Assembly (NCBI GenBank): GCA_002007465.1
Contig: LNAC01000770.1
Span: forward strand, 181,678-245,677
DNA: 64,000 bases
Reading direction: 5' to 3'
Source of the DNA: Ailurus styani
Taxonomy: Eukaryota; Chordata; Mammalia; Carnivora; Ailuridae
Notes under the pieces: model-generated
Told to the model about the DNA's origin: nothing
The model's input: the letters and a program-made list of their open reading frames with translations, nothing else
Database searches by the model: none
Program-made: the position numbers and the translations under genes
Part shown: piece after piece, positions 15,201-29,400 of the stretch
Layout: each line of letters starts with the position of its first letter
How positions within the stretch are numbered: position 1 is the stretch's first letter

Positions 15201-17225
15201 TAGAGTGTCTTGAGGAATCAAAGAGATCATGCATATCAAGTATATAAAAATATCATATGATTTCACTTATATATGGAGTTTAAGAGACAAAACAGATGAA
15301 CATAGGGGAAGGGAAGGAAAAATAAGATGGAAACAGAGAGGGAGACAAACCATAAGACACTTTTAACTGTAGGAAATAAACTGAGGGTTGCTGGAGGGGA
15401 GGCAGTTGGGGAGGATGAGATAACTGGGTGATGGACATTAAGGAGGGCACTTGATGTATGTAATGAGCACTGGGTGTATGAAACTGATGAATAAGTAAAT
15501 CCTACTTCTGAAACTTATAATACACTATATATTAATTAAATTGAATTTAAGTAAAAACTTAAAAAATACATCAGTTAACATTAGAAATACCTGAACCTCA
15601 AAAACCCTTAGAACAAAACAACGGTTTATTAAGAATCCCATTTTACTCAGAAAATTTAGTATACCTGTTCTAAAATCTGTCAGAGGAGGAAATGTCTCCA
15701 CATTCTTATTAAACCTCCACAGTGCTTCATTAAGGCTCTCAGACTCAGATTCCCAGCTGATTCCACTGTCATCTGTATCACTATGCTGGTTAAACAGATG
15801 ACAACTTTCTACAGAATCAAGGCATATATACACCTAAGTGGGGGGAAGGGAAGGAAAAAAAATGTCAAATTCTGTAACTTTCAGTATTCATTTATATGGA
15901 CAAAATTACTGTGGTAGACTCTAACAATGGCCCTGATGATCCCTTGTACAGTTCCCCTCCCACATGATACCAGAGTTGATCTTTGTGATCAAAAGAACAT
16001 GACATAAGTGATGATATATGACTGCTGAGATCAGATCATCAAAGACATGTGGCCTGTCTTGGTGGTATGCTCTTTCTACAGCTGTTCTCTCAGGGAAACA
16101 TGCAGCCATGTTCTTAGCAGGCCAGTGGGGAGGCCCACAGGGCCAAGGACTGAGCCTTCCAGGTAACATCCATGAAGGTCTTTTTTGGAAGTGTATCCTT
16201 CAGGCTCTCCCCCACCCTTCACCCCCCCACCCCCAGCATCTTGGTCGAGTGCCTGTCAATGAGAGAGCCTAACCCAGCACTTAATTAAGTAGCTCCTGGA
16301 TTTCTGACTCTCATATGTGTTTTAAGCTGCTAAGTTTGGGGTAATTTGTTATGCAGCAATAAATAACTAATATGAAACGAAATCATTATAAAAACCAACA
16401 CAGTTGTACACTACTATTTTCCTTAATGGAATTATAGAACAAATTTTCCCTTGTCTGTGAAAGAATGGTTTACTATGTAAAATAGCTGAAGGAACTGCCT
16501 GTTCTACTTAATATGTCACTTTTTTCTTCTTTTTAGGCAAGGGCATATAATTGAATTTTCTTTAGAGCACTTATTTATTCAATCAATATTTGAGTGCCTG
16601 CTATATATTAGGCAGTATTCTGGATCCTGAGGACACATTTGTGACCAAAAGGGGCAAAAATCCCAATCTTCATGTGGTTACATTCTAGTAGGGAGAAGCA
16701 GATAAACGTAGTAAGTTAGAAGCTGATAAATGGCATGGAAAAACAGAGCAGAATAAAGAGAATCTAGAGTTCAGTGTAGGAAGAAGACAAGGAAATGAGA
16801 TGTTTAAGATTTCAAAGGTGGAAATAGTTCTGCCTTAGAAAATTTAATATTGATATAAATATGACTAAAGCAACACAACACTGGAAATCCAGAAAGTGCT
16901 TATGAAACACTTGATTTATTAACAAATGTCTAAAGAGGAAATTATACAGTGGGCACACTGGAGGTCAATTATTTAAAATCAGGAAGATGGGAAGAGGAGT
17001 TAAGATGGCAGAGAAGTAGGGGGACCCTGGGCTTGCCTTGTCCCTTGAACACAGCTAGATAAACATCAAATCATACTGAACACCTAAGAAATTGATCTGA
17101 GGACTGAGAGAAGAAAACTGCACATCTACAAGTAGAAAAATGACCACCTTGTGTAAGGTAGGGGGTGCGGAGAATGGATTGGGGGAGAGAAGAACTGTGG
17201 GTGTTGTGGAAGGGAGGGAGCCCTG

Positions 17226-17280
<55 letters not shown>

Positions 17281-20200
17281 AAAGAAAGCGTGAAGCAGTA
17301 TGCAGGGGACAACACAAGAAAAACTCTTCTCCAGAACTACTGACTGGGAAAAAGAGAAGTGTGGATCCCCACAGACTACTATAAGCAGCAGAGTGCAAAG
17401 TCTGAAGTTTTAGAAGTTTTAGAAGTTCGTACTATTACTGAGGTCATGCCTGGGGGCTTAGTGGTACTCCTACTGGGAAGGAGGGCTGAGACCCTGGCAT
17501 AGGCAACATGGTCTGAGGATCCTCTAGGTCGTACGGGGAAAAACAGTTTCCTTTCTTGGAGTGCATCTGGGAGTGGTGGCACACCTTTTCCAGGGACAGA
17601 AGAACTGGTGGTGCTGATGTGCCGCCCCATTCCCTCACATAAGTACAGAGACACCACTGAGGGCAGTAAACCTTGGTGCTGGTTTTTTGCTACACTTTAT
17701 CATAGACTCCAAACAACTGCACTGTCATGCAACCACTTTTCTGGGACAAACTGGCAAATGCCAAAGTATGGCAAGACCGTCCCCAAAGGGATCAGTGTGG
17801 ATCTGTGTCCTCTGGGTCCGTCTGGAGTTTGAAACCCAGCCACATGCCTGAGATAAAACATAGGCGTACTGTGCCACCTGGCAGGCAGACAGGACACAGA
17901 CAGGGTGAAGGCAGGGATCTAACAGAAGCTGGGGGCACAAGAGGGGTGATTGTTTGCTCTTCTGTGAGGGCTTCCAGTAGAGTGGCAGGCTTGAACTCCC
18001 CACTCTGGGGATGAGAGAGCAGGGTGATGCCATTCCTCCCTCCCCCCTCCATCAGCACTGACTGACCTCAAGGAGAACAAAGCACCTCCCCCCCACACCC
18101 CCAGTGGCGATCACCAAGCCCCGTTCCCCTGTGCCTTGCCGGTGCATCTCCACTAGGGCAAGTCAGCCTGAGAATCGGTGCAGCAGACCCCTCCCCTAGA
18201 AAACCAGCACAAACCTCTCATACGCACCAAATCTACTGATCATAGAGTGCTGCAAAGCTTCAGTTCTAGGGGAAGTAGGATCTAGATGCTGCTGCTTTTT
18301 TTTTTTTTTTTTTGGNGTTTTTTTTTTAATAAGCAGACCAAGACACACCTAGTTAAAACGTGCCACACACAAACACCCCCCACTGCAGGCAAGGAGAAAC
18401 TCTGCAAAGGACTGACTTAGGGTAGAAATATCAAAACACAAACACAGAGTGATACAGGATTCCCCCCACTTTTTTTTTTTTTGGAACTCTTCTTAATGTA
18501 GTCATTACTCTCAGAAGCAGGAATATGACAGGCTAGCAATCATACAAAAAAACAGTAACCTAGACAAAATGACAAGATGGAGGAATTCACCCCAAAGAAA
18601 GAACAGGAAGAACTAATAGCCAGGGATTTAATCAATGCAGATATAAGTAATCTGTGTGAAAAATAATTTAAAACATTTATCAGAATAGTAGCTGGGTGGG
18701 CACCTGGGTGGCTCAGTGGGTTAAAGCCTCTACCTTCAGCTCAGGTCATGATCTCAGGGTCCTGGGATCGAGGCCCGCATCAGGCTCTCTGCTCAGCAGG
18801 GAGCCTGCTTCCTTCTCTCTCTGCCTGCCTCTCTGCCTACTTATAATCTCTCTGTGTGTGTGTCAAATAAATAAATAAAATCTTTAAAAAAAAAAGAATA
18901 GTAGCTGGACTTGAAAAACGCATAGAAGATATTAGAAAATTCCTTACTGGAGAGATAAAAGAACTAAAAACCAGTCAGGCTAAAATTTAAAGTGCTATTA
19001 CTGACTGGATGCCTTGACAATGAGGATGGACAAAACAGAGGAACGAATCAGTGATATAGGAGATAAAATTATGGAAAATAATCAAGCTGAAAAGAAGAGG
19101 GAAAGAAAGGTATTAGATCACAAATATAGACTTAGGGAACTCAGCAACTCCTTAAAGCTTAATAATTCATATCATAGCAGTCCCAGAGGAAGAGAGGGAA
19201 AAGGGGGGCAGAAGGTGTATTTGAGCAAATTATAGATGAAAATTTCCCTAATCTGGGAAGGAAACAGACATTGAAATCCAAGAAGCACAAAGAACTCCCA
19301 TTAAATTCAACAAAAGCTGGCCATCACCAAGACATATCATAGTCAAATTCACAAAATAAACAGACAAAGAATCCTGAAAGCAGCAAGGGAAAAAAGTTCT
19401 TAACCTACAAGGGAGGATGGATGAGGTTTGTAGCAGATCCATCCACAGAAACTTGGCAGGCCAGAAAACAATGACAGGATATATTCAATGTGCTGAATGG
19501 GAAAAATATGCAGCCAACTCCAGCAAGGCTGTCTGTCATTCAGAATAGAAGGAGAGATAAAGAGTTTCCCAGAAAAAACCTAGAAGTTCATGACCACCAA
19601 ACCAGCCCTGCAAGAATATTAAAGGGGACTCTGAGTGGGGAAAAAAGGACCCGAAGCAACAAAGACTAGAAAGGAAAGAAAACACCAGAAACACCAAATT
19701 TACAGCCAACACAATGGTACTAAATTCCTATCAACCATCACTCTGACTGTAAATGGACTCAATATTCTAATCAAAAGACACAGGGCATCAGAATGGATTA
19801 AAAAACAAGCCCCATCTATATGCTGCCTACAAGAGACTAGTTTTATACCTAAAGACATGTGTAGAGGGAAAATGAGAGGATGGAGAACCACTTATCATGC
19901 TAATACATGCCAAAAGAAAGCCGGAGTAGCCATACTTATATTAGTCAAAATAGATTTTAAACTACAAACTATAACAAGAGATGAAAAAGGGCACTATGTC
20001 ATAATTAAGGGGCGTATCCAACAAGAAGACCTAACAATTAGGAATATTTATGCCCCCACCTTGGGAACACCCAAGTATATAAATCAATTAACAACAAACA
20101 AAGAAACTCATTTATAATAATACAGTAATAGTAGAGGGCTTTAACACCCCACTTACTGCAATGGATAGCTAAGCAGAAAATTAACAAAGAAACAAGGGCT

Positions 20201-23200
20201 TTGAATGACACACTGGACCAGGTGGACTTAACAGAGATATTCAGAATACACCAGCAGAATACAAATTCTTTTCGAGTGCACATGCAACATTCTCTAGAGT
20301 AGATCACCCACTGGGTCACAAATCAAACTTTAACAAGTACGAAAAGATTGAGGTCATACCATGCATATTTTCAGACCATAACACTATGAAACTTGAAGTT
20401 AACCACAAGAAAAAATATGGGTGTTATATGCAAACAATGACTCACAGAACACTACATTAAAAACTAATGATGTACTGTATGGTGACTAATATAACATAAT
20501 GAAAAAAAATATGGAAAGATCACAAATATATGGAGATTAAAGAACATCCTTCTAGAGTATAAATGGGTGAAACAGGTAATTAAGAAATAAAAAATAAATG
20601 AAAGGAAATGAAAATGAAAACATGGCAGTCAAAACCACTGGTGTGCAGCAAAAGCAAGAGTCTTGGAAGTATATTGCGATACAGGTCTACAGCAAGAAGC
20701 AAGAAAAGTCTCAAATAAAGAACTTAACTTTATACCTCAAGGAGGGAGAAAAGTAAGGCCAGTAGAAGGGAGATAATTAAGGTCAGAGCAGAAATAAATG
20801 ATATAGAAACAAACAAACAAAAAAACCCCCCAGTAGAACAGATCAATAAAACTAAGAGCTGGTTCATTGAAAGAATTAATAAAATTTATAACCCCCTAGC
20901 CAGACTTATCAAAAAGGAAAGAGAAAGGACCTAAATAAATAAAATAATGAATGAAAGAGGACAGATCACAACCAACACCACAGAACTACAAATAACTATA
21001 TGAATAAAGAATAATTACAAGAATATAAGACTATATATATATATAAATTATATGCCATAAAACTGGGAAATCTGGAAGAAATAGATAAATTCCTAGAAAT
21101 ATATAAATGACCAAAACTAAAACAGGAAGAAATAAAAAATTTGAACAGACCCATACCAGCAAAGAAATTAAATCAGTAATAAAAAAATCTAACAAAGCAA
21201 AGTCCAGGACCAGATGGTTTCCCCTGGGGAATTCTATCAGACATTTAAAGAAGAGTTGATATCTAGTCTTCTCCTTAACGTGTTCCAAAAAACAGAAATG
21301 GAAGGAAAACTTCCAAACTTCTTCCACAAGGCCAGCGTTACTATGATTCTAAAACTAGACAAAGATCCCACTAAACAGGAGAATTACAGGCCAATATCCC
21401 TGATGAACATGGATGCAAAAATTCTCAACAAGATACCAGCAAACTGAATCCAACAGTACACTGAAGTAATTATTCACCACGATCAAGTGGGATTTATTCC
21501 TGGGCTACAGTGCTGGTTCAATATTTGCAAATCAATGTGATACACCACATAAAAGAAAGGAAAAGAACCATATGGTCCTCGCAATAGATGCAGCAAAAGC
21601 ATTTGACAAAATACAGCATCTTTTCTTAATAAAAACCCTCAACAAAGTAAGGATAGGTGGAACATAACTCAACATCATAAAGATCATATACAAAAGAACC
21701 ACAGCTAATATCCTCAATGGGGAAAAACGGAGAGCTTTTCCTCTACTGTCAGGAACAAGACAGGGATGTCCACTCTCACCATTACTATTTAACATAGTAC
21801 TGGAAGTCTCAGCCTCAGCAATCAGACAACAAAAACAAAATGCATCCAGGGTTGCCACCCAGATGTGTCCATTAAGCATCTGTCTTTGGCTCAGGTCATG
21901 ATCCCAGGGTCCTGGAATTGAGCCCCATGTCCGGTTCCCTGCTCAGCAGAGAGTCTCTTTCTCTCTCTTCCTCTGCCTACCCCCTCCTCTTGTGCTCCCT
22001 CTTTCACTCTGCTGTCTCTCCTTCTCAAATAAAAAAAAATTTAAAAAAAGAAAGAAAAGGCATACAAATTGGCAAAGAAGTAGTCAAATTTTCAATTTGC
22101 AGACATGATCCTCTATGTAGAAAACTTTGAAAAAGACTCCACCAAAAAACTGCTAAAACTAATAATATATGAATTCAGCAAAGTTGCATAAAATCAATGT
22201 ACAGAAGTCTGTTGCATTTCCATACACCAATAATGAAGCAGCAGAAAAAGAAATCAAAGAATCGATCCCATTTACAACTGCACCAATCCATAAGATACCT
22301 AGGAATTACTCTAATCAAAGAAGTAAAAGATCTGTGCTTTGAAAATTATAGAACACGTATGGAAGAAATTGAAGATAACACAAAGAAATGGAAAAACATT
22401 CCATGTTCATGGATTGGAAGAATAAATCTTGTTAAAATGTCTATACTACCAAAGGCATTCTACACATTCAATGTGAAATACCACCAGCATTTTTCAGAGC
22501 TAGAACAAACAATCCTAAAATTTTGTATGGAACCACAAAAGACCCCCCATAGCCAAAGCAATTCTGAAAAAGAACAGCAAAGCCTGAGGCATCACGAGTC
22601 CAGACTATAGAGCTTGAAGTCATCAAGATAGAATGGTACTGGCACAAAAACAGATATGTAGATCAATGGAATAGAACAGAAAACCCAGAAATGGACCCAC
22701 AACTGTATGGTCAACTAATCTCTGACAAAGCAGGAAAGAATATCCAATGGAAAAAGACAGTATCTTCAACAAATGGTAATGGGAAAACTGGAAACCCATA
22801 GGCAGAAGAATGAAATTGGACCACCTTCTTACACCATACACAACAATAAATTAAAAATGGATGAAAGACCTAAATGTGAGACAGGAAACCATCAAAATCC
22901 TAGAGGACTACACAGGCAGAAATCTCTTTGACTTTGGCCACAGCAAATTCTTACTAGACACATTTCTGGTGGCAAGGGAACAAAAGCAAAAATGAACTAC
23001 TAGGACTTCATCAAGATAAAAAGCTTCTGCACAGTGAAGGAAATGATCAACAAACCTAAAAGGCAGCCTATAAAATGGGAGAAGATTATTTGCAAATGAC
23101 ATCTAATGATGGTTTAGTATCTAAAAGATATTTGCAAATGACTTCTAATGAAGGGTTAGTATCTAAAATCTATAAAGATTTTAGTATCTAAAATCTATAA

Positions 23201-26200
23201 AGAACTTATCAAACTCAACACCCCAAAAACAAATAATCCAGTTAAGAAATGGGCAGAGACATTAACAAGCATTTTTCCAAAGAAGACATCCAGATGGCTA
23301 ACAGGCACATGAAAAAAGGCTCAACATCACTCATCACCAGGGAAATACAAATCAAAACTATGATATTAACCTCATGCCTGTCAGAATGGCTAAAATTAAC
23401 AACATAGGAAACAACAGATCTTGGCGAGGATGCGAAGAAAGGGGAACCCTCTTATCCTGTTGGTGGGAATGCGAACTGGTGCAGCCACTCTAGAAAACAG
23501 TATGGAAGTTCCTCAAAAGCTAAAAGTAGAACTACCTTAGGATCCAGCAATTGCACCATTATTTACCTAAAAGATACAAAAATACAGATTTGAAAGGGTA
23601 CATACACTCTGATGTTCATAACAGCATTATCAACAACAGCCAAACTATGAGAGAGCCCAAATGTCCATTGACTGATGAATGGATAAAGAAGATATGGTAT
23701 ATATTTATAATGGAATATTACTCAGCCATCAAAAAGAATGAAATCTTGCCATTTGCAATATCATGGATGGAGCTAGAGTATATTATGCTAAGCGAAATAG
23801 TCAGAGAAAGACAAATAGGTGATTTCCCTCATATGTGGAATTTAAGAAACCAAACCTATGAACATAAGGGAAGGGGAAAAATTGAGTGAGGCAAGCAAAC
23901 CTTAAGAGACTCTCAATTATAGAGAATGAACTGAGAATTGATGACAGGGGATGGGATAAATGGGTGATGGTAAGTAATTAGGGAGGGCACTTGTTATGAT
24001 GAGCACTGAGTGTTATATCTAAGTGGTGAATCACTAAATTCTAAATTCTGCTCCCCAAACCATTATCACACGATTTGTTAACTAATTAGAATTTAAATAC
24101 AATTTGAAAAAAAAGGAGGATGGAAGCATAAAGAGTCAAATCTAGAGTTTTAGACCAAGATTTCCTGTTATATTTTTAATCAGCAACTCATCATTTAGAT
24201 TACATACTTCATTAGGTGAGACAACATGCTTAACTTGAACAGCATAGAGTTCTTCTGGGGGAGGTAGAGATGAAGGCAAATATGGTGGTAAAATAGGAGT
24301 CTCTGTTTCAGACAAAAGCAATTCCTAAAGCACCACAAATAAATTCAAATTTCAGAATGACTATCACAGAAATCCAATACATTATTAAAATTTATTACAC
24401 TGTCAATTTATTTTTTTTAAAGATTTTATTTATTTATATGACAGAAAGAGAGAGACTACAAGTAGGCAGAGAGGCAGGCAGAGAGAGAGGAGGAAGCAGG
24501 CTCCCCGCTGAGCAGCGAGCCCGATTGTGGGACTCGATCCCAGGACCCCGAGATCACGACCTAAGCCGAAGGCAGAAGCCTCAACCCACTGAGCCACCCA
24601 GGCGACCTGCCAATTTATTTTCAATTAGCAGAAAGAAAGCTCTGTTAGATAATGAATACCATAAAATGATTTTGTTTTAGTAGGACCAAAATGTAGTAAA
24701 TATTTTTAACACTCTTGTTCCCCCAATTAAAAAAAGTGTTAAAACATTCATATAAATATTTATGTATATATATTTACATATACACATAAAACTCTAGAAG
24801 AATGGCTAACAAACAGTTCATAGTAATTGCCACTGCTTAGTGGGACTGGGATTATTTGAGGTATAGAAAGGGGGATGTTTTTCTATTCACATTTCTATAG
24901 TATTTCATTTATTTTTAGAATAAGTGCATATTTTATAGTAAAGACTAAAATAACATGGGGTATCTGGGTGGCTCAGTTGGTTAAGCAACTGCCTTCAGCT
25001 CAGGTTATGATCCCAGGGTCCTGGGACCGAGTGCCACATCAGGCTCCGAGCTCCCAGGGGAACCTGCTTCTCTCTCTCCATCTGCCTGCTTCCCCCTCTC
25101 TCTCAGTCTGCTTCTCCCTTTCCTTCTGCCTGCCACTCCCTATGCTTGTGCTCGCTCTGTCAAATAAAGTCTTAAAAAAAAAACCCTAAAATAATATATG
25201 AAATGCCGAAAGATTTAAGTTAAAATCATCCAAAAAAAGCGTGCTCTCTTTAAACTCTGAAAAAACAGAACAAATAATAAAAAGTTATGTGATTCCCAAG
25301 AGGAACCTGGTAGTCAGCAGTTGTTAAAAGCAAAAATACAAAAAAGGGGGTGGTGTTTAAGAAAGTTTTAAGAGTCTTAAGTATGGTAATTAGCATAAGA
25401 AGTAAAATAATCACATTCAAACTAGATTAACTTATTACTATTTACATTTCCAAACTGGTGACAAAACAGAAAACCTATCTGAACCACTTAGTAGAATTCA
25501 GTGAACACTGTTGATTACAGACTGCTATATTACTGATTTGTTACAAAGTATTTTATAATACGTTAGTTATTTTTATAATTGCAGGAATAAAATTCTACTT
25601 ATAAATAACTGGAACGTTCATTAAAACTCTTATTTCCTGCACCAAAAAGCACAAGTGGGGAAAAAAAAAGCATATACACTAGACTTAACCAAGATTAAAA
25701 ACTTGGGTGCTTTAGGGGCACCTGGGTGGCTCAGTTGCTTTTAAGCATCTGCCTTTGGTTCAGGTCATGATCTCAGGGTCCTGGGTTGGAGTCCCTACTC
25801 AGCACGGAGTCTGCTTCTCCCTCTCCCTTTGCCCCTCTGTCCCACTTGAGCTTTCTTTCTCTAATAAATAAATAAAATCTTAAAAAAAACCCCAAATTTT
25901 ATTGCTTTAAAGGATATTAATAACAAAGTAAAAAGACAACTCACAGAATGGGAGGAAATATCTGCAAATCATGTATCTGATAAGGGACTTGTATACAGAA
26001 TATATAAAGAATTCTTACAGTTCAACAAAATCAACCTAACTAAAAATAGGCAGAGGATTTTTCATTCTTTTCTACTTTTATATTCCATTTTTTCTGGTTT
26101 TATTGAGATACAATTATATTAGTGCAAGTTATACAACATAATGATTTTAGTATATGTATAAAACTGAAATGACCACCACCACAAGTTTAGTTAACATCAC

Positions 26201-26428
26201 CTCATTAATAGTTACAAAGCGTTTTTTTTTCATGAAAACATTTTAAGATCTACTCTCTTAGCAACTTTCAAATATACAATATAGTGTTAACTACAGTCCT
26301 CATGTTGTACATCACATCCCCAGGACTTATTTATAACTGGAAGTTTGTATCTTTTGATTGCCTTCACCCATTTCCCCCACCCCTCCATCTCTGGCAACTA
26401 CCAATCTGTTCTCTGTATCTGAGTTCAG

Positions 26429-26459
<31 letters not shown>

Positions 26460-29400
26460 CCACATACTAGTGAGATCATATAGTATTTGGCTTCACTTTG
26501 CATAATACTTTCAAGGTCCATCTATGTTGTCACAAATGGCAGGATTTCTTTTTTATGGCTGAAAAGAACACTATTTCATTGTGTAAAGATATATATATGT
26601 GTGTGTGTATAACATACACACACACCCCACATCTGTATCCATTCATCCACTGATGGGCACTTAGGCTGTTTCCATGTCTTGCTCTTGTCAACAATGCTGC
26701 AATGGACATAGGGGTGCAGTTATTTCTTCAAGGTTGTGATCTTGTTGAAACAAGATGGGATCGGGAAGGAGACAAACCATAAGAGACTCTTAATCTCATG
26801 AAACAAACTGAGGGTTACTGGGGGGTGGTGGGGTAGGGATAGGATGACTGGGTTATGGACACTGGGGAAGGTTTGTGCTATAGTGAGTGCTGTGAAATGT
26901 GTAAGCCTGATGATTCACAGACCTGTACCCCAGGGCAAATAATACATTACATGTAATTAAAAAAACAAAAGGCAGTGATCTTGTTTCCTTTGGATATATA
27001 CCTAGAAGTGAAATTGAGAATGATAATTCTATTTTAATTTTTTGAGGAACCTCCATGCTGTTTTCCATAATGGTTGTACCAGTTTACATTCACACTGCTG
27101 GTGCACAATGGTTCCCTTTTCTCCACATCCTCGCCAGCACTTATCTCTTGTCTTTTTGATGATGGGCATTCTAATATATGAAAAGTGGTTTTAATTTGCA
27201 TTTCCCTGATGATTAATGATGTTGAGCACCTTTTCGTGTACCTGTTGGCTATTTGTTATGTCTTCTTTGAAAAAATGTCTATTTAGTTCCTCTGCCCACT
27301 TTTTAGATGATTTTTTACTACTGAGTTGTATAAGTTCTTTATATATTTTAGATATTAATGGCTTATCAGATATATGATTTGCAAATATTTCCTCCCATCT
27401 GTAGGCCACCTTTTTATTTGTTGTGCAGAAGCTTCTTGGTTTGAGGTAGTCCCACTTGTTAAATTTTGTTTCTTTTGGCTTTGCTTTTGGTGTCAAATCC
27501 TGGACAAAGTACTTGAACAGAGATTTCGCCAAAGAAAATATATAAATGGCCAAAGGGCATATGATAAGATGCTCACCATCATCAGTCATGAGAGAAAAGC
27601 GTGTTAAAACCATAATGACATACCACTTTATACCTACCTTAGGATGGCTGGAAAAAAAGTCAGATAATAAGTGTTGATGAGGATATGGGAAAAAAATGGA
27701 ACATTGTACATTCCTAGGAAAAAAGTAAAATGGTGCATCCCTTTTGGAAAACAGTCTTGTAGTTCCTTAAAATGGTAAATAGAGTCACTAAGTTTACTAA
27801 AATGGTAAATAAAAACTTGTATGCAAATGTTCACAGCTTTATTTACAACTGCAAAAAGACAGAAACCCAACTAATTGTCCATCAACAGATGAATGCATAA
27901 ATACAATGTGATATATCCATATAATGGAATATTATTCAGCAATAAGAAGGATACATACTACACTACAACGTGAATGAAACTTGAAAATGTATTCCAGTGA
28001 AAGAAGCCAGTTACAAAGGGCTATGTATTATATGATTCTCTTTATTTTATAAAATTTCCAAAATTGGCAAATCCAGAGAGACAGAAGATTAGTAGTTTCC
28101 AGGACACTGGGAAAGGGGAAAATGGGAAGTAACTCTTGTTGGTATGGAGCTTCTTTTTGGGATGATGAAATGTTGTGGAATTAAATAGCTGTGACGATTG
28201 CACAACTCTGAATATACAAAAAACCACCATATTGTATACTTTAAAAAGGTAAATTTTATAGCATGTAAATTATATCTCAATAAAGCCATAATAAAAGAAA
28301 ATGGGTTCTTCCTGATCTTATATTAGATCCTTTGTACTGATGAAGTGTCCAAAGTTTCCAAAATATTTGGATTGAAACTTACCTCAAATCTTATTTCCCA
28401 TCTTTCATCCTCGTACTTTTTATTGTAATTTGCTAGTTTCTGAAATAATATAGTATTGTTAATAAATAAGCCATCTTTAACTATATAGCATTTTTGAGGC
28501 ACTTTCATATTTCAACCCCACAAAAACTGGGTGCATGTCCTTGTTGGCATTCGTTTAGTTATTTTGTGTTAACCATGGGAAAAATCTAATGTTCTGAGTA
28601 ATCTTAATAGTGCAATAATAAGAATCTTCAAATTATGTTAACCACATGTCAATAGTAATTACAGCTAATCCTTGAACAGCATGAGGGTTAGGGGTGAAAA
28701 TCCACATATAACTTCTGACTTCCTAAAAACTTAATAACTAATAGCCTACTGTTGACTAGAAGGCTTACCAATAACAAAAAGTTGATTAACACATATTTCA
28801 TAAATTATGTGTATTATACATGTATTCTTACAATAAAGTAAGCTAGGGAAAATGTTATTAAGGAAATCATAAGGAAGAGAAAATAAATTTACAGTCCTGT
28901 AAAAAATCCACATGTAAGTGGACCTAAGCAGTTTAAACCTGTGGAGCTCAAGGACCAACTACAATTTATTACGAAAGAGTAGGAGTTCTTACATTTTTTT
29001 TTAAATGTTCACACAAAGAGTACAACTGGAAGGGAGGGACTTAGTAATCTTTATAAAACCAGTTTAACAGATGGTATACCTCTATACAAACATGCACACC
29101 AACATACACATACCACACACATCCTTCTGCTCATAAGAAAAAACTGACAGTGAGAGTTACATGTACAAAGTAATATTGCAGTTTCTATGTGAGAGAAGAA
29201 AATAGTTTTCTATATTGAACTGAACATTCAATGATCGATTGTGTACTGTTATGAAAAGGAATATTTAAAAATCTAACAAGTGAACTGTAAGTCTAGAAAT
29301 AAAAATACCTTGCTAGATAAAATGTTACATTATTATTTATGATGAATTCCATACTTCCACTAAGTATTTATGGTGTCTTGCAATGTGAAAACATATCTAT

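Larger units (their letters stand above)
12763..15664. other. RNF17 intron
   Basis: Holds an L1M-like 3'UTR piece near 12825-12960, an L2-like region near 13080-13655, an old interspersed repeat at 14360-14460 and an L1 3' end at 15243-15570. 13660-14350 and 14700-15240 are AT-rich with nothing recognised. Confidence 0.7.
16983..24114 (+). mobile_element. Near full-length, dead carnivore LINE-1, + strand
   Basis: Starts in L1 5' UTR text ('gttaagatggcagagaagta', 'gaacacagctagataaacat'). ORF1 remains run from about 18574 to 19630. ORF2 remains run from about 19714 to 23889: endonuclease region 19714-20117, reverse-transcriptase region around 21214-22125, C-terminal part ending [12 protein letters not shown]. 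The 3' UTR ends in an A-rich tail at about 24114. Imperfect target copies ggaagatgggaag (16982-16994) and ggaggatggaag (24115-24126) flank it. Stops and frameshifts break both ORFs. At 22094-22117 the reverse-transcriptase F-A-D-D motif reads F-A-D-M, having lost one catalytic Asp. SINEs interrupt it at 18696-18895 and about 21860-22062. It is antisense to RNF17. Confidence 0.92.
15834..24207. other. RNF17 intron holding the full-length L1
   Basis: 8.4-kb intron: MLT1 LTR, an ancient repeat, then the 7.1-kb L1 and almost nothing else. 16377-16560 and 16830-16980 show no recognised feature. Confidence 0.8.
24325..28382. other. RNF17 intron
   Basis: Holds SINEs (24413-24606, 24957-25183, 25715-25892), L1 pieces in both orientations (25670-26045, 26060-27490, 26746-26975, 27510-28290). 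24607-24950 and 25190-25670 are AT-rich with nothing recognised. Confidence 0.75.

Noticed and set aside
15908..16376. Open frames of about 80 codons on both strands over one segment
   Set aside because: The segment is an MLT1-type solitary LTR, which is non-coding.
22197..22610. 137-codon open frame on the + strand
   Set aside because: L1 ORF2 C-terminal half in the dead 7.1-kb L1, not a cellular gene.
27191..27613. 140-codon open frame on the - strand
   Set aside because: Recognisable as L1 ORF2 ([14 protein letters not shown] text) in an antisense L1 fragment.
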